From Corynebacterium sp. HMSC04H06 (GTDB taxonomy: Bacteria; Actinomycetota; Actinomycetes; Mycobacteriales; Mycobacteriaceae): DNA of 64,000 bases. The translations under genes were made by a program, and so were the position numbers. The notes beneath the pieces were generated by a model. It was not told the origin of the DNA and ran no database searches. It saw only the letters and a list, made by a program, of their open reading frames with translations. The stretch is taken from NCBI RefSeq assembly GCF_001815935.1, contig NZ_KV823424.1, positions 1-64,000 on the forward strand, given 5' to 3'. Numbering within the stretch: the first letter of the stretch is position 1; every line of letters starts with the position of its first letter. Shown here piece after piece: positions 52,469 to 61,578 of the stretch.

Positions 52469-53071
52469 TTAGAACGGGGGTTCATCATCAGCGCCGGAGA
52501 AGCCTCCGGCCTGCGGTGCAGAATTCCACGGATCGTTGTCCTGCGCGGACTGCTGGTTGCCGCCAAAGCCACCCTGGCTGAAACCGCCCTGGTTGCCCTG
52601 GTTGCCCTGGTTGCCGCCGAAGCCGCCCTGATTGGAGCCGAAGTTGTTGGAACCCGAGTTGCTTCCGCCCTGGTTATTGCCAAAGTTGCCGCTGCCGCCC
52701 TCACGCGGGTTGCGGTGAACCTGGGCCTTGGCGTACTTCAACGAGGGGCCAACCTCATCAACGTCAATCTCGAAGACGGTGCGGTTGTCACCGTCACGGG
52801 TCTGGAAACTGCGGGCTTTCAGGCGGCCGTTGACAATAACGCGCATGCCCTTGGTCAGGGTCTCTGCGACGTTTTCAGCCATGTTGCGCCAGGCGTTGCA
52901 GGTCAAGAACATAGCTTCGCCGTCTTCCCATTGCTGTTGCTGCGCATTGAAGTAACGCGGGGTAGAGGCCACCCGGAAATTAGCTACGGGTGCGCCAGAC
53001 GGGGTGAAACGCAATTCCGGATCGGCGACGATATTGCCTACTACGGTGATTGGGGTGTCTCCCTGTGCCAT
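52469..53071 (-). CDS. ssb: single-stranded DNA-binding protein
   Basis: 200 residues. N-terminal OB fold ([50 protein letters not shown]), then a Gly/Asn/Gln/Phe-rich flexible linker with NQGNQG repeats, and the acidic protein-binding tip DDEPPF. Between rpsF and rplI, the usual actinobacterial order (rpsR is absent here). Confidence 0.97.
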   Translation of the reverse strand: MAQGDTPITVVGNIVADPELRFTPSGAPVANFRVASTPRYFNAQQQQWEDGEAMFLTCNAWRNMAENVAETLTKGMRVIVNGRLKARSFQTRDGDNRTVFEIDVDEVGPSLKYAKAQVHRNPREGGSGNFGNNQGGSNSGSNNFGSNQGGFGGNQGNQGNQGGFSQGGFGGNQQSAQDNDPWNSAPQAGGFSGADDEPPF

Positions 53072-53124
53072 GTTCTTAAACTCCTTTTCGTGGAAACTGT
53101 AGTTTTTACAAACCCCAGTATCCG

Positions 53125-53415
53125 CTATTTAGCGTCTGTGCGCAGAACCTTGGTACGCAGAATGGCGTCGTTCAGGTTCAAACGGCGATCGAGCTCGAGT
53201 ACCGAGTGGGACTCGCACTCCAGGTTGACGACGGCGTAGATGCCCTCTTCCTTCTTGTTGATGGGGTAGGCCAAGCGACGCTTGGTCCAGACATCGACGT
53301 TTTCAACCTTGCCGCCGTCCTTGCGGACGGAGTCGAGGAACTTGTCTAGGGACGGGGTTACGGTGCGCTCATCCTGGCTAGGATCCAGAATGATCATTAC
53401 TTCGTAGTGACGCAC
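53125..53415 (-). CDS. rpsF: 30S ribosomal protein S6
   Basis: 96 residues: [25 protein letters not shown] at the start, then [27 protein letters not shown], the S6 core. GTG 53415 is chosen because it matches family starts and AGGAGG (53427-53432) lies 11 nt upstream; ATG 53424 is only 2 nt from that RBS. Confidence 0.96.
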   Translation of the reverse strand: MRHYEVMIILDPSQDERTVTPSLDKFLDSVRKDGGKVENVDVWTKRRLAYPINKKEEGIYAVVNLECESHSVLELDRRLNLNDAILRTKVLRTDAK

Positions 53416-53542
53416 GGACCTCATCACCTCCTATGGTCTAGTAAATGGTTTTCGGCCACATCACCTTTGCGGATGTGACAGGAGGGTACGTTGCGTCAAG
53501 CAACCCCACTACAGTACCGCATTCGGGGCCCAAAACTGAAAT

Positions 53543-53731
53543 CTAGCCGCCCTGGGTAGCGGCGAAAAACACCGCGCTGCCGGCGGGCACGATCGTGAGG
53601 AAAATCAGCGCCAATAGGCCCAGGACGATGGGCGCGGTGCGCTGGCCCTTCTGCTGGTAGAGGTAGTAGGCCGTGCCAACACTGGCGAAGCCAATGACGA
53701 TAGAGATAATGCCAATAATGGTGATGAGCAT
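53543..53731 (-). CDS. small membrane protein, 62 residues
   Basis: MLITIIGIISIVIGFASVGT, then a short basic loop YQQKGQRTAP and a second helix VLGLLALIFLTIVPAGSAVFF. Two membrane helices. Starts 2 bp after the GT87 gene stop (TAATCATG), so co-translated with it. No family known; a gene of this type between ponA/GT87 and rpsF is usual in corynebacteria by my recollection. Confidence 0.7.
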   Translation of the reverse strand: MLITIIGIISIVIGFASVGTAYYLYQQKGQRTAPIVLGLLALIFLTIVPAGSAVFFAATQGG

Positions 53732-53733
53732 GA

Positions 53734-55188
53734 TTAGTGCACCGGTTGCAGGGGATCGGAATACGGACGGTCGGGGTGGCTGCGGCGGACGGCATCGTCG
53801 GCGCTGCCGCGCATCTGCCGCAGCACCAGCACGACCATGGCCATGATGAGGCCGTCGCGCGCCAGGATGGCGGCGTCCAGCAGCTCGTGGGGGATGCCGC
53901 CGTTCTCGGCGCCCAGCATGTGCCACATCAGAAGAGGCCAGACGGCGAACTCGGCCCAGGCCCACGCGGTAATCAGGCGCCAGCGCGGCACGGCCAGCAC
54001 CGCCGGGATGAGCAGCCACAGCGAGTACTGCGGCGACCACACCTTGTTGACCAACAAGAACGCGGCCACGATGAGGAAGATGAGCTCGGCCACCCGCGGG
54101 GTGTGGGAAGCCTTCAGGCCCACGACCAGGATGGACAGGCACAGGGCGGCGAAGAGCCCGAAGGAGATTACATTGAGCACGCCGGGGGAGAGATTGAAGG
54201 CGGTGTTGCGGGCCAGCAGCGCGTAGACGGTGGTCCACTCCCAGGACCGCTCCGAGTTGAGGCGGAAGAATTCGCCCCACGCCGCCGGGTAGGCCAGCGC
54301 CACCGGCAGGTTGACCGCCAGCCAGGTCACGGACGCAGTCCCCAGCATCACACTGAACGGGCGCCACGACTTCGTGCGGATGGCCAGCACCAGGTAGGCG
54401 CCCAGGACGTAGAGCGGCCAGAGCTTAACCGCGGTGCCTATGCCTATCCAGAACCCAGCCCAGCCCGGCCGGGAGCGCTGGAAGGTAAAAACGGCGGCGA
54501 CCATGCAGAAGATGGAGGGGATGTCCCAGTTCGTGAAGGCGTGGACGATAACCAGCGGACTGGCCGCGATAAGCAGCGTGTCCCAAAAGCGGTTGCCCAC
54601 CAGCCGCATCACGAACGTGATGGCCGCGACCCAGAGGACGGACATGGAGAGGGCGGTTAGCGCGAAGTACCAGCCGGCGGCCGGGATGCCGGCCCAAACC
54701 ACCAACGGGTGGGTCGCGCGCGCCACGGCCGCGATAGCGCCTTGGAACAGCCCGGCCAGCACCGGGTATTCCATGTAGCGGGTAACGCCGTCCTCGACCC
54801 AGGAGAAGGCGTAAGGGAAGCCGCCCTGGTCGAGGCCGCGCCCGGCAAAAAGCGGCACGATGTCGTTGTAGCAGGCGGAGGTGTAGTGCCGGTTGCCGGA
54901 CCAGTTGAGCTGGACCGCGCCGTCGCCGTCCCGGACGCCGCCCGCACAGTTGGCCTTGGCCAGAAACCCGAGGGCGAGGAAGACCCACGCGACCGCGATG
55001 ACGGCGCGGGTCGGGGTCATCCAGTGCGGGCGCGGGCGGGCAAAGCGCCCGGCCGGCCCGCCCAGGAAGTCGACGATGCCCCGCGCCGTGGGCTCCGCGC
55101 TCAGCGGCACCCAGGGGCGCCGGCGGTCGCGGCAAACGGGGGTCGCGGGAGCGGGGCCTGCCTGCGGGGCTGGGGCGGTGTCGTCCAT
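53734..55188 (-). CDS. GT87-family (DUF2029) membrane glycosyltransferase
   Basis: 484 residues with about ten to twelve helices. The long first loop contains NRHYTSACYNDIVPLFAGRGLDQGGFPYAFSWVEDG (with the acidic residues typical of C-type glycosyltransferases that use polyprenyl-phosphate mannose) and GVTRYMEYPVLAGLFQGA. NWDIPSIFCMVAA and KLWPLYVLGAYL are conserved in the Rv0051-like family. Probably builds mannan or arabinan parts of the envelope. Lies 28 bp after ponA. Confidence 0.85.
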   Translation of the reverse strand: MDDTAPAPQAGPAPATPVCRDRRRPWVPLSAEPTARGIVDFLGGPAGRFARPRPHWMTPTRAVIAVAWVFLALGFLAKANCAGGVRDGDGAVQLNWSGNRHYTSACYNDIVPLFAGRGLDQGGFPYAFSWVEDGVTRYMEYPVLAGLFQGAIAAVARATHPLVVWAGIPAAGWYFALTALSMSVLWVAAITFVMRLVGNRFWDTLLIAASPLVIVHAFTNWDIPSIFCMVAAVFTFQRSRPGWAGFWIGIGTAVKLWPLYVLGAYLVLAIRTKSWRPFSVMLGTASVTWLAVNLPVALAYPAAWGEFFRLNSERSWEWTTVYALLARNTAFNLSPGVLNVISFGLFAALCLSILVVGLKASHTPRVAELIFLIVAAFLLVNKVWSPQYSLWLLIPAVLAVPRWRLITAWAWAEFAVWPLLMWHMLGAENGGIPHELLDAAILARDGLIMAMVVLVLRQMRGSADDAVRRSHPDRPYSDPLQPVH

Positions 55189-55216
55189 GTGTTTTAGTAC
55201 TCCTCCGCCTCGGAGC

Positions 55217-57463
55217 CTAGCCCAGGATGTCGGCTAGGCCGCCCTGGGGGTCTTCGAGGAAGTCCTCCAGCGAGGGGTTGCCGTCGCCGCCGCCGTTACC
55301 GCCGCCATTGCCGCCGGACGGGGCGTTGCCGCCGCCCCCGCCGGGGCTCTCATTCGGGTTGCGGCTTGGCTCGGCCGGGGCCGGCTGCGAGGGCTGTTCT
55401 TCCTCGCCCTCGGCCGGGGCTTCTTCGACGCCCTCCGAGTCGGTCGGGGCGTAGGTGTCCTCCGTCGGGGCGTAGTAGGTCGCGCCGCCACCGGCGCCGC
55501 CGGTGCCGTAGCGCACGGGCGCGGCCTGCGGGAAGGTCTCGTAGTCGGCCTCGGCCAGCGAGGTGTCCAGGATGGACTTCCAGATCTGGGTCGGGGCGCC
55601 GGCGCCGTACATGTTGCCGCCGTAGGCGTTGAAGATGGCGTCGGTGTTCTCCGCGGTACCGACCCACACGGCGGTGGCCAGCTGCGGGGTAGCACCCACC
55701 ATCCAGGTGTCCTTGTTGTAACCGGTGTCGCCCAGCTGGGCGGTACCGGTCTTGGAGGCGGACTCACGCCCGCCCGCCAGGGCGCCGTTCGACCAGGCGG
55801 CCACCGGGCGCATGGCGTCGATGACGTTGTTGGCTACCTGCTGGCCGACGCGGCGCTCGCCCTTGTCCGTCGGGTGCTCGTAGAGAACCTCGCCGCTGAT
55901 GGTCTCGACCTTCTCGACGAAGTGCGGGTTGTGCCACACGCCCTGGTTGGCCAGGGTGGCCATGGCGATGGCCATGTCCATCGGGCGGGACTGGTACTGG
56001 CCCAGAACGATGCCCTCGTAGGGCTGCTTGCCGTTCTCGGTCAGGGTCTTCTCAATCCCCGGCAGAGAGCGGGCCACGCCCAAGGCGTGGGCCATGTCCG
56101 CGGTGTCCTGCGTGGTGTTCTTCAGGTCTTCCTGCAGGCGGATGAAGGAGGTGTTGTAGGACTTCTTGGTCGCCTCGCGCAGGGAGCACACGCCGCAGCC
56201 GCTGCCGTTGACGTTGTTGACCACCTGCGAGCCGGGCAGCTGGTACGGGGCCGAGGAGTAGTTGGTATCCAGCGAGATGCCTTGCTGGAGGCCGGCCGCC
56301 AGGGCCATGATCTTGAACGTCGAGCCGGTCTGCAGCGGGGCGTTGGCGTAGTCCCAGCCGTGCTCCTCGTGGCCGCCGAAGTAGCCGCGGATAGCGCCGG
56401 TGGACGGCTCGATGGTCACCGCCGCCGCGCGGGCGTCGTCCTGCAGCGGGGCCAGGTTGGTGTCCACGGCGTCGATGCCGGCGTTCTGGACGTTCATGTC
56501 GATGGTCGTGGTGATCCGCAGGCCCCGGGTGTTGACGTCCTCTTCGGTGATGCCGACCTCACCCAGCTCCCGGATGACCTGGTTCTTGATGTGGCCGTTG
56601 GCGCCGGGGGCCTCCGTGTAGGCGGAATACTCGCCCTGCTCGCGGGTCTGCGGCATCTGCATGCCGGCGCGCTCCGCGGCGTCGAGCTCTCCCATGTCGA
56701 CTAGGCCGTCCATGACGTAGTTCCAGCGCGCCTGTGCCGCGTTTTCATCCACCGCCGGGTCCAGGGCGCTGGGCGCCTGGATGACGCCGGCTAGCAGGGC
56801 GGACTCCTCGACCGTCAGGTCCTCGACGTTCTTGTCGAAGTAGGCGTTGGAGGCGGCCTGGATGCCGTAGGCGTTGCGGCCGAAGTAGACGGTGTTGAGG
56901 TAGGCGTTGAGGATGTCTTCCTTGGACCACTCGTTGGTCATCTTGACCGAGTAGATGAGCTCGCGCGCCTTGCGCACGTAGGAACGCTCGTCGCCGACCA
57001 AGGTGTTCTTCACGTACTGCTGCGTGATGGTGGAACCGCCGCCCGCGGAGGAGTCGCCGGTGATTTCACCGAGTACGGCGCGGGCGAAACCGCTCAGGGA
57101 GAAACCGGAATTGGTCCAGAACTCGCGGTCCTCGGCTGCCAGCGCAGCGTTTTCCGTGTGATCCGGAATCTCGTCGAGCTTGACCTGGCTGCGGTTGCCC
57201 TCCGGGGGCACGATGCGCGCCAGCTGCGTCGACGAGTCGTTGGCGTAGATATAGGAGATCTGGTTGTTAGTCAGCTCCTCCGGCTCTGGGACGTCGTACT
57301 GCGCGTAGGCGTACGCGAAAATCGCCAGGGGGAGAAAGACGGTTACGCCGACGACCGCGAGGACGATCCACGGCCAACGGCGCTTGTTTTTCGCCTGGCC
57401 AGCGGAGGCTGGTTTAGCCGCGCCCTGGTCATCGCGGGTGCGGGATCCACTTTTGTCAGTCAC
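55217..57463 (-). CDS. ponA: bifunctional class A penicillin-binding protein
   Basis: 748 residues, one N-terminal helix (residues 30-50), transglycosylase domain (AALAAEDREFWTNSGFSL with the catalytic Glu; GGGSTITQQYVKN) and transpeptidase domain with SxxK in GSTFKIMA, SxN in SYNTS and KTG in ASKTGTAQ. The C-terminal 100 residues form a Pro/Glu/Gly/Asn-rich low-complexity tail (GGGGGNAPSGGNGGGNGGG). Polymerises and cross-links peptidoglycan outside the membrane. Corresponds to PonA1 of mycobacteria by position. Confidence 0.95.
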   Translation of the reverse strand: MTDKSGSRTRDDQGAAKPASAGQAKNKRRWPWIVLAVVGVTVFLPLAIFAYAYAQYDVPEPEELTNNQISYIYANDSSTQLARIVPPEGNRSQVKLDEIPDHTENAALAAEDREFWTNSGFSLSGFARAVLGEITGDSSAGGGSTITQQYVKNTLVGDERSYVRKARELIYSVKMTNEWSKEDILNAYLNTVYFGRNAYGIQAASNAYFDKNVEDLTVEESALLAGVIQAPSALDPAVDENAAQARWNYVMDGLVDMGELDAAERAGMQMPQTREQGEYSAYTEAPGANGHIKNQVIRELGEVGITEEDVNTRGLRITTTIDMNVQNAGIDAVDTNLAPLQDDARAAAVTIEPSTGAIRGYFGGHEEHGWDYANAPLQTGSTFKIMALAAGLQQGISLDTNYSSAPYQLPGSQVVNNVNGSGCGVCSLREATKKSYNTSFIRLQEDLKNTTQDTADMAHALGVARSLPGIEKTLTENGKQPYEGIVLGQYQSRPMDMAIAMATLANQGVWHNPHFVEKVETISGEVLYEHPTDKGERRVGQQVANNVIDAMRPVAAWSNGALAGGRESASKTGTAQLGDTGYNKDTWMVGATPQLATAVWVGTAENTDAIFNAYGGNMYGAGAPTQIWKSILDTSLAEADYETFPQAAPVRYGTGGAGGGATYYAPTEDTYAPTDSEGVEEAPAEGEEEQPSQPAPAEPSRNPNESPGGGGGNAPSGGNGGGNGGGDGNPSLEDFLEDPQGGLADILG

Positions 57464-57568
57464 TGCGACCTTAGCCCTTACTTAACTTGTAAACCTAGAC
57501 TTCAATATTCGCAGCTTACCGGCTAGTGGGGTCCGCAGAAAACTAACACGCACAACTCACAGCTTTGG

Positions 57569-57946
57569 TCAAGCTGTGCGGTGTCGGGCTTCCGCCGTTT
57601 CCAGCAGGTAATTCCACCGGCACGCCGGGCATACCTCCACGGTATGCACGGTGAATTCCAAGCCTTCGGCCGCGAACTCGGCAATCTCGCTCAGCCGCCG
57701 CGCGCTGCCGGCCCGGTGCCCCAAACTATCCCCGTAGACCCACCGGGTCAGCCGCATCCTCTCTGCCCCGCAGACCGGGCAGGCCTTGGGCAGGTCGACC
57801 CCGTGGTGCTGGGCGGCGGCGCGCAGGAGGAAATCGGCGTCGCAGACCTCCGCGCGCAGGATCCGCCCCGCCCGCAGATCGCGGATGCACTGGGCGCGCT
57901 CCCACTGGTGGGAGACCGCCTGGGTGAACACGAGTCCGGCCATCAA
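57569..57946 (-). CDS. DUF5318 family zinc-ribbon protein
   Basis: 125 residues without membrane segment. Two CxxC pairs, ACPVCGAERM and VCPACRWNY, could bind zinc. The rest (AQCIRDLRAGRILRAEVCDADFLLRAA and YGDSLGHRAGSARRL) matches the actinobacterial DUF5318 family that sits beside ponA. Two successive ATGs (57946, 57943), RBS GGAAGGGA. Confidence 0.82.
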   Translation of the reverse strand: MMAGLVFTQAVSHQWERAQCIRDLRAGRILRAEVCDADFLLRAAAQHHGVDLPKACPVCGAERMRLTRWVYGDSLGHRAGSARRLSEIAEFAAEGLEFTVHTVEVCPACRWNYLLETAEARHRTA

Positions 57947-58090
57947 CTGTCCCTTCCTGTCTCAAAGCCCCGGCGTCGGGAAACGGAAATCTATCGTCCC
58001 GACGGCCGGTGGCGCCCCAATCTAGTGGGGTTTGCGCCATCTTGATCGATCCACTTGCTGTCTGGCCCACAACCACGCTGGGCCGCGGCC

Positions 58091-58130
58091 TAGGCTCAGC
58101 GATGTGAACCGGCGGCACCCTGCCGCCTTT
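58091..58130 (+). promoter_or_regulatory. ino1 leader: -10 element followed by a terminator-like hairpin
   Basis: TAGGCT (58091-58096) is a likely -10. Downstream GGCGGCA-CCC-TGCCGCC (58111-58127) forms a perfect 7-bp hairpin with TTTG after it, about 50 nt before the ino1 start. It could act as an attenuator or only as a 5' structure. Confidence 0.4.
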
Positions 58131-58177
58131 GAACCTCAGTCACATTTTTCAGCCGAACCAAGGAGTTAGACCCGACC

Positions 58178-59272
58178 GTGAATGGAAAAGTCAAAGTCGC
58201 CATCGTAGGCGTCGGCAACTGCGCCACCTCCCTCATTCAAGGCGTGGAGTACTACCGTAACGCCGCCGAGGACGAGAAAATTCCCGGCCTCATGCACGCG
58301 CGGCTAGGCGACTACCACGTCGGCGACATCGAATTCGTCGCCGCCTTCGACGTGGATGCCGCCAAGGTGGGCGCGGACCTGGCCGCCGCCACCCGCGCCT
58401 CCCGCAACTGCACCATCACCATCGCCGAGGTCCCGGACCTGGGGGTTACCGTCCAGCGCGGCCCCACCCTGGACGGACTGGGCACGCACTACCTGGACAG
58501 CATCGAGGAATCCGCCGAGCAGGCCGTCGACGTCGCCCAGGTCCTGCGTGAGTCCGGGGCGGAAGTGCTGGTCAGCTACCTGCCCGTGGGCTCAGAGGAG
58601 GCCGACAAGTTCTACGCCCAGGCGGCTATCGATGCCGGCTGTGCCTTCGTCAACGCCCTGCCCGTGTTCATCGCCTCCGACCCGGAGTGGGCTAAGAAGT
58701 TCACCGACGCGGGCGTGCCCATCGTCGGCGACGACATCAAGTCGCAGGTGGGCGCCACCATCACCCACCGCGTCATGGCCAAGCTCTTCGAGGACCGCGG
58801 CGTGCGCCTGGATCGCACCATGCAGCTCAACGTCGGCGGCAACATGGACTTCAAGAACATGCTGGACCGCAACCGCCTGGAGTCCAAGAAGATCTCCAAG
58901 ACGCAGGCGGTGACCTCCAACCTGCAGTCCGGCCCGCTGGGCGGCAAGAAGGAGGACCGGAACGTCCACATCGGCCCGTCGGACTACGTGGAGTGGCTGG
59001 ACGACCGCAAGTGGGCCTACGTCCGTCTGGAGGGCTCCGCCTTCGGCGAAGTCCCGCTCAACCTGGAATACAAGCTGGAGGTCTGGGACTCGCCGAATTC
59101 CGCCGGCATCATCATCGACGCGGTGCGCGCGGCCAAGATCGCCCTCGACCGCGGCCTGGGCGGGCCGATCCTGCCGGCCAGCTCCTACCTGATGAAGTCC
59201 CCGCCGCAGCAACTACCGGACGACATCGCGCGTGCTCAGCTGGAGGAATTCATCCGCGGCGGGCAGTCCTAG
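58178..59272 (+). CDS. ino1: myo-inositol-1-phosphate synthase
   Basis: 364-residue NAD enzyme converting glucose 6-phosphate to inositol 1-phosphate, the start of phosphatidylinositol, lipoglycan and mycothiol synthesis. Rossmann loop [21 protein letters not shown] at residues 5-25; [37 protein letters not shown] and [29 protein letters not shown] are the substrate-site blocks. GTG start with AAGGAG 13 nt upstream. Confidence 0.95.
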   Translation: MNGKVKVAIVGVGNCATSLIQGVEYYRNAAEDEKIPGLMHARLGDYHVGDIEFVAAFDVDAAKVGADLAAATRASRNCTITIAEVPDLGVTVQRGPTLDGLGTHYLDSIEESAEQAVDVAQVLRESGAEVLVSYLPVGSEEADKFYAQAAIDAGCAFVNALPVFIASDPEWAKKFTDAGVPIVGDDIKSQVGATITHRVMAKLFEDRGVRLDRTMQLNVGGNMDFKNMLDRNRLESKKISKTQAVTSNLQSGPLGGKKEDRNVHIGPSDYVEWLDDRKWAYVRLEGSAFGEVPLNLEYKLEVWDSPNSAGIIIDAVRAAKIALDRGLGGPILPASSYLMKSPPQQLPDDIARAQLEEFIRGGQS

Positions 59273-59337
59273 CCGGGGAAGCGGGGAGCGGGGAAGGTGT
59301 TAACGTTTGCTGCCCAAAAACGCTAAACTTAGGTTTC

Positions 59338-59826
59338 ATGAATGAATCTAGCCCCGCTGAAAAGCCCCAAGTATCCCCGTCCAGCGCGGAGGAGGCTTTC
59401 GCTGTCGCTGCGAAGATTCAACCGGCTCTGAACAAGCTGATGGTGATTTTCCAGCGCACGACCGAGGGATCGAGCCTGACCACGTCGCAGGTCTCCATCA
59501 TGAACCAGCTCAAGGAGCGGGGCCCGTCCCGTGTTAGCCAGATCGCGCAGGCGGAGCTCATCCGCATGCCCACCGCCTCGAACGCGCTATACCAGCTGGA
59601 GCGGCGCGGGCTGGTCAAGCGCATGCGCGACGAAAATGACCGGCGCGGTGTCCTGGTCGCGCTCACCCCGGAAGGCGACCAGGAACTCGAGAAAGTCTCG
59701 AGCCAGCGCGCGCACGCCTTGGCGGAGATCCTGCGTTGGCTGGACAAGGACGGCCTGCAGACGGCCGAGGAAGTCGGAGACCTGATTAACCAGCTGGCGG
59801 AGATCTACCGGCCCAACTGGGATTAG
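59338..59826 (+). CDS. malR: MarR-family transcriptional regulator, MalR-like
   Basis: 162-residue regulator with winged helix: LTTSQVSIMNQLKERGPSRVSQIAQAELIRMPTASNALYQLERRGLVKRMRDENDRRGVLVALTPEG (D-x-R-R at the wing). In C. glutamicum a MarR regulator, MalR, lies after ino1 and next to a universal stress protein and controls envelope and stress genes; the same neighbours here support the name. TAAACT (59324-59329) is 8 nt before the ATG, so leaderless. Confidence 0.75.
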   Translation: MNESSPAEKPQVSPSSAEEAFAVAAKIQPALNKLMVIFQRTTEGSSLTTSQVSIMNQLKERGPSRVSQIAQAELIRMPTASNALYQLERRGLVKRMRDENDRRGVLVALTPEGDQELEKVSSQRAHALAEILRWLDKDGLQTAEEVGDLINQLAEIYRPNWD

Positions 59827-59891
59827 GTAATAGGGGAGTGACATTTATAAAATGGTCAGACAGCAATCCCCCCCTATGATGAATTAGGTTC

Positions 59892-60860
59892 ATGCCCACA
59901 GACAACCTCCCTGACGATCACGCCGAAGTAGCAGAATTGCCGCAGACCATGCGCATGTTGGTCTCGTGGACGCCCAGCTACTCCGGCACCGAGGCGATCG
60001 ATTTTGCCGCCTGGTTGTCGCGGACCATGCCTGTTAAGGTGCGGGTCTTGTCTACACTTTTGCAGCCCTGGGCGGCCACGCCTTTGTTCAAGCTGGGCAA
60101 GAAATACAAGAAATACTTCCACAAGGAAGCCGAGGCCTGCCGCGCAGAGGTAGAAAAGGCCCTGGTGGCGGCAGGGCTGGATGAATCCTGCTGGGACGAC
60201 GAGGTCTCGTGGCTGTCCAACGGCTCGTCCAAGCCACAGCTCATCACGGAGGCGGCGAACGATTTCGCGGCGGACATGATTTTGCTCGGCCCCAACCAGG
60301 CTGCGCCGAAGGGCCGCTTCATGGCCGGCTCCACCGCAGATACCCTGCTGCACTATTCGCCCGTGCCGGTCGGGCTGGCACCGAAGCAGGTCAAGCTCTC
60401 CAAGCACGGGGTGACCCGAGTGAATTTCGCCTTCACCGAAGAAGACGGGCAGAAGGACGATCCGGCGCTGGGGCGCGCGGCGGAGATGGCCGACAAGTGG
60501 GGAGTGCCGCTGCGCATCCTGGCCTTTTCCCCGTCCGGCATCATCCACGCCCCCTTCGACAATCACCGCGATGTCGCCGACGAGTTGACCAACCAGTGGC
60601 GCGAACAATCGCTGGCGCTGCTGGACGTCGCCCGCGACTGGGTCATTGAGCGCTACCCGGAGCTGGACGTGCGGACCGACATCGGCATCGGCAGCGGCTG
60701 GCGCGGTGCGGTTGATGCCCTGAAGTGGAAAAAGGGCGATTTCATGGTGATGGGGTCTAACCCGATGGGACCGATCGCCCGGGTATTTATCGGCTCCACC
60801 GCCACGGAACTCCTGCCGCACATGCGCGTGCCGGTCTTCGTCTATCCGGCTGGTCACTAA
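59892..60860 (+). CDS. universal stress protein with two Usp domains
   Basis: 322 residues. Domain 1 (about 18-155): MLVSWTPSYSGTEAIDFAAWL, then GPNQAAPKGRFMAGSTADTLLHYSPVPVGL. Domain 2 (about 165-318): GVTRVNFAFTEEDG, then VMGSNPMGPIARVFIGSTATELLPHMRVPVFVYP, which matches the G-x2-G-x9-G-S/T ATP-binding pattern loosely. Follows the malR-like gene by 65 bp with its own TATGAT (59875-59880). Likely nucleotide-binding stress protein. Confidence 0.85.
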   Translation: MPTDNLPDDHAEVAELPQTMRMLVSWTPSYSGTEAIDFAAWLSRTMPVKVRVLSTLLQPWAATPLFKLGKKYKKYFHKEAEACRAEVEKALVAAGLDESCWDDEVSWLSNGSSKPQLITEAANDFAADMILLGPNQAAPKGRFMAGSTADTLLHYSPVPVGLAPKQVKLSKHGVTRVNFAFTEEDGQKDDPALGRAAEMADKWGVPLRILAFSPSGIIHAPFDNHRDVADELTNQWREQSLALLDVARDWVIERYPELDVRTDIGIGSGWRGAVDALKWKKGDFMVMGSNPMGPIARVFIGSTATELLPHMRVPVFVYPAGH

Positions 60861-60893
60861 GCGGCTAGCGGCTGGGCTAAACTAGGGCCCATT

Positions 60894-61394
60894 ATGTCCT
60901 ATCATTCGCGGTCCCATAATTCCCGCGGCTTCGAGCACCCGGAAAACGATCTGTCGACGGACGCCGATTTCAGCAACGTGCCCCGGCCGGAGCCGCACAA
61001 CTTCGACGAGCTCGCGGACGAGCCGGACCCGGCCGTCATCGCGCAGAAGAACGAGCAGTCCAGCCGCCAGGCCCTGTGGTACGTCGGCGCGGTGCTGGTG
61101 GCCTCGTTCGCGGTGGCCTTCGTCCTTGGCATCATCATGCGGCTCATAGGCGGACCCCTGTGTGAGGCCGGGGAGGCCACCTGGTTGTGCAGCCCCGGCC
61201 AGCAGATTTTCTGGGGCTTCGCCGTGCTCGTGGTGCCGGTCTTCGGCATGCTGGGCGGCGGGGCCATCCTGGTGCGCAAGTACCGCGGCTATATCCGCTG
61301 GCGGCCGTGGATGGGGGTTATGTGGGTGCTTATCCCCAACTGCATGATCTGGATCTTTACCGGCCTCCAGTACGTCATCGTGGCGACCATGTAG
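60894..61394 (+). CDS. conserved actinobacterial membrane protein
   Basis: 166 residues: hydrophilic N-terminal 60 residues, then a helix (WYVGAVLVASFAVAFVLGIIM), a loop with two cysteines (GPLCEAGEATWLCSPGQ), a helix (FWGFAVLVVPVFGMLGGGAI), and a third helix near the end. Unknown function. TAAACT (60878-60883) is 10 nt upstream of the ATG. Confidence 0.7.
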   Translation: MSYHSRSHNSRGFEHPENDLSTDADFSNVPRPEPHNFDELADEPDPAVIAQKNEQSSRQALWYVGAVLVASFAVAFVLGIIMRLIGGPLCEAGEATWLCSPGQQIFWGFAVLVVPVFGMLGGGAILVRKYRGYIRWRPWMGVMWVLIPNCMIWIFTGLQYVIVATM

Positions 61395-61578
61395 GCGGCG
61401 GGCCGAGAATGTCCCACTAGGGATACCGGGAGAAGACTGAGAAAAGAGCAGGCAGAGGCCCGGAGGGGGCCAGTGTCTGAGCCAGTGTCTGCGGTGGCGG
61501 TTAAACTGAGTTGACCGCGAGGACAGAGACTACCGAGATTACTGCGCACACTATTTTGTGAAGGGGAGCGAGACGACC

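Noticed and set aside
61470..61495. Tandem 13-bp near repeat (GCCAGTGTCTGA/C) before dnaB
   Set aside because: Only two copies, no known function; noted but too little to support a claim.
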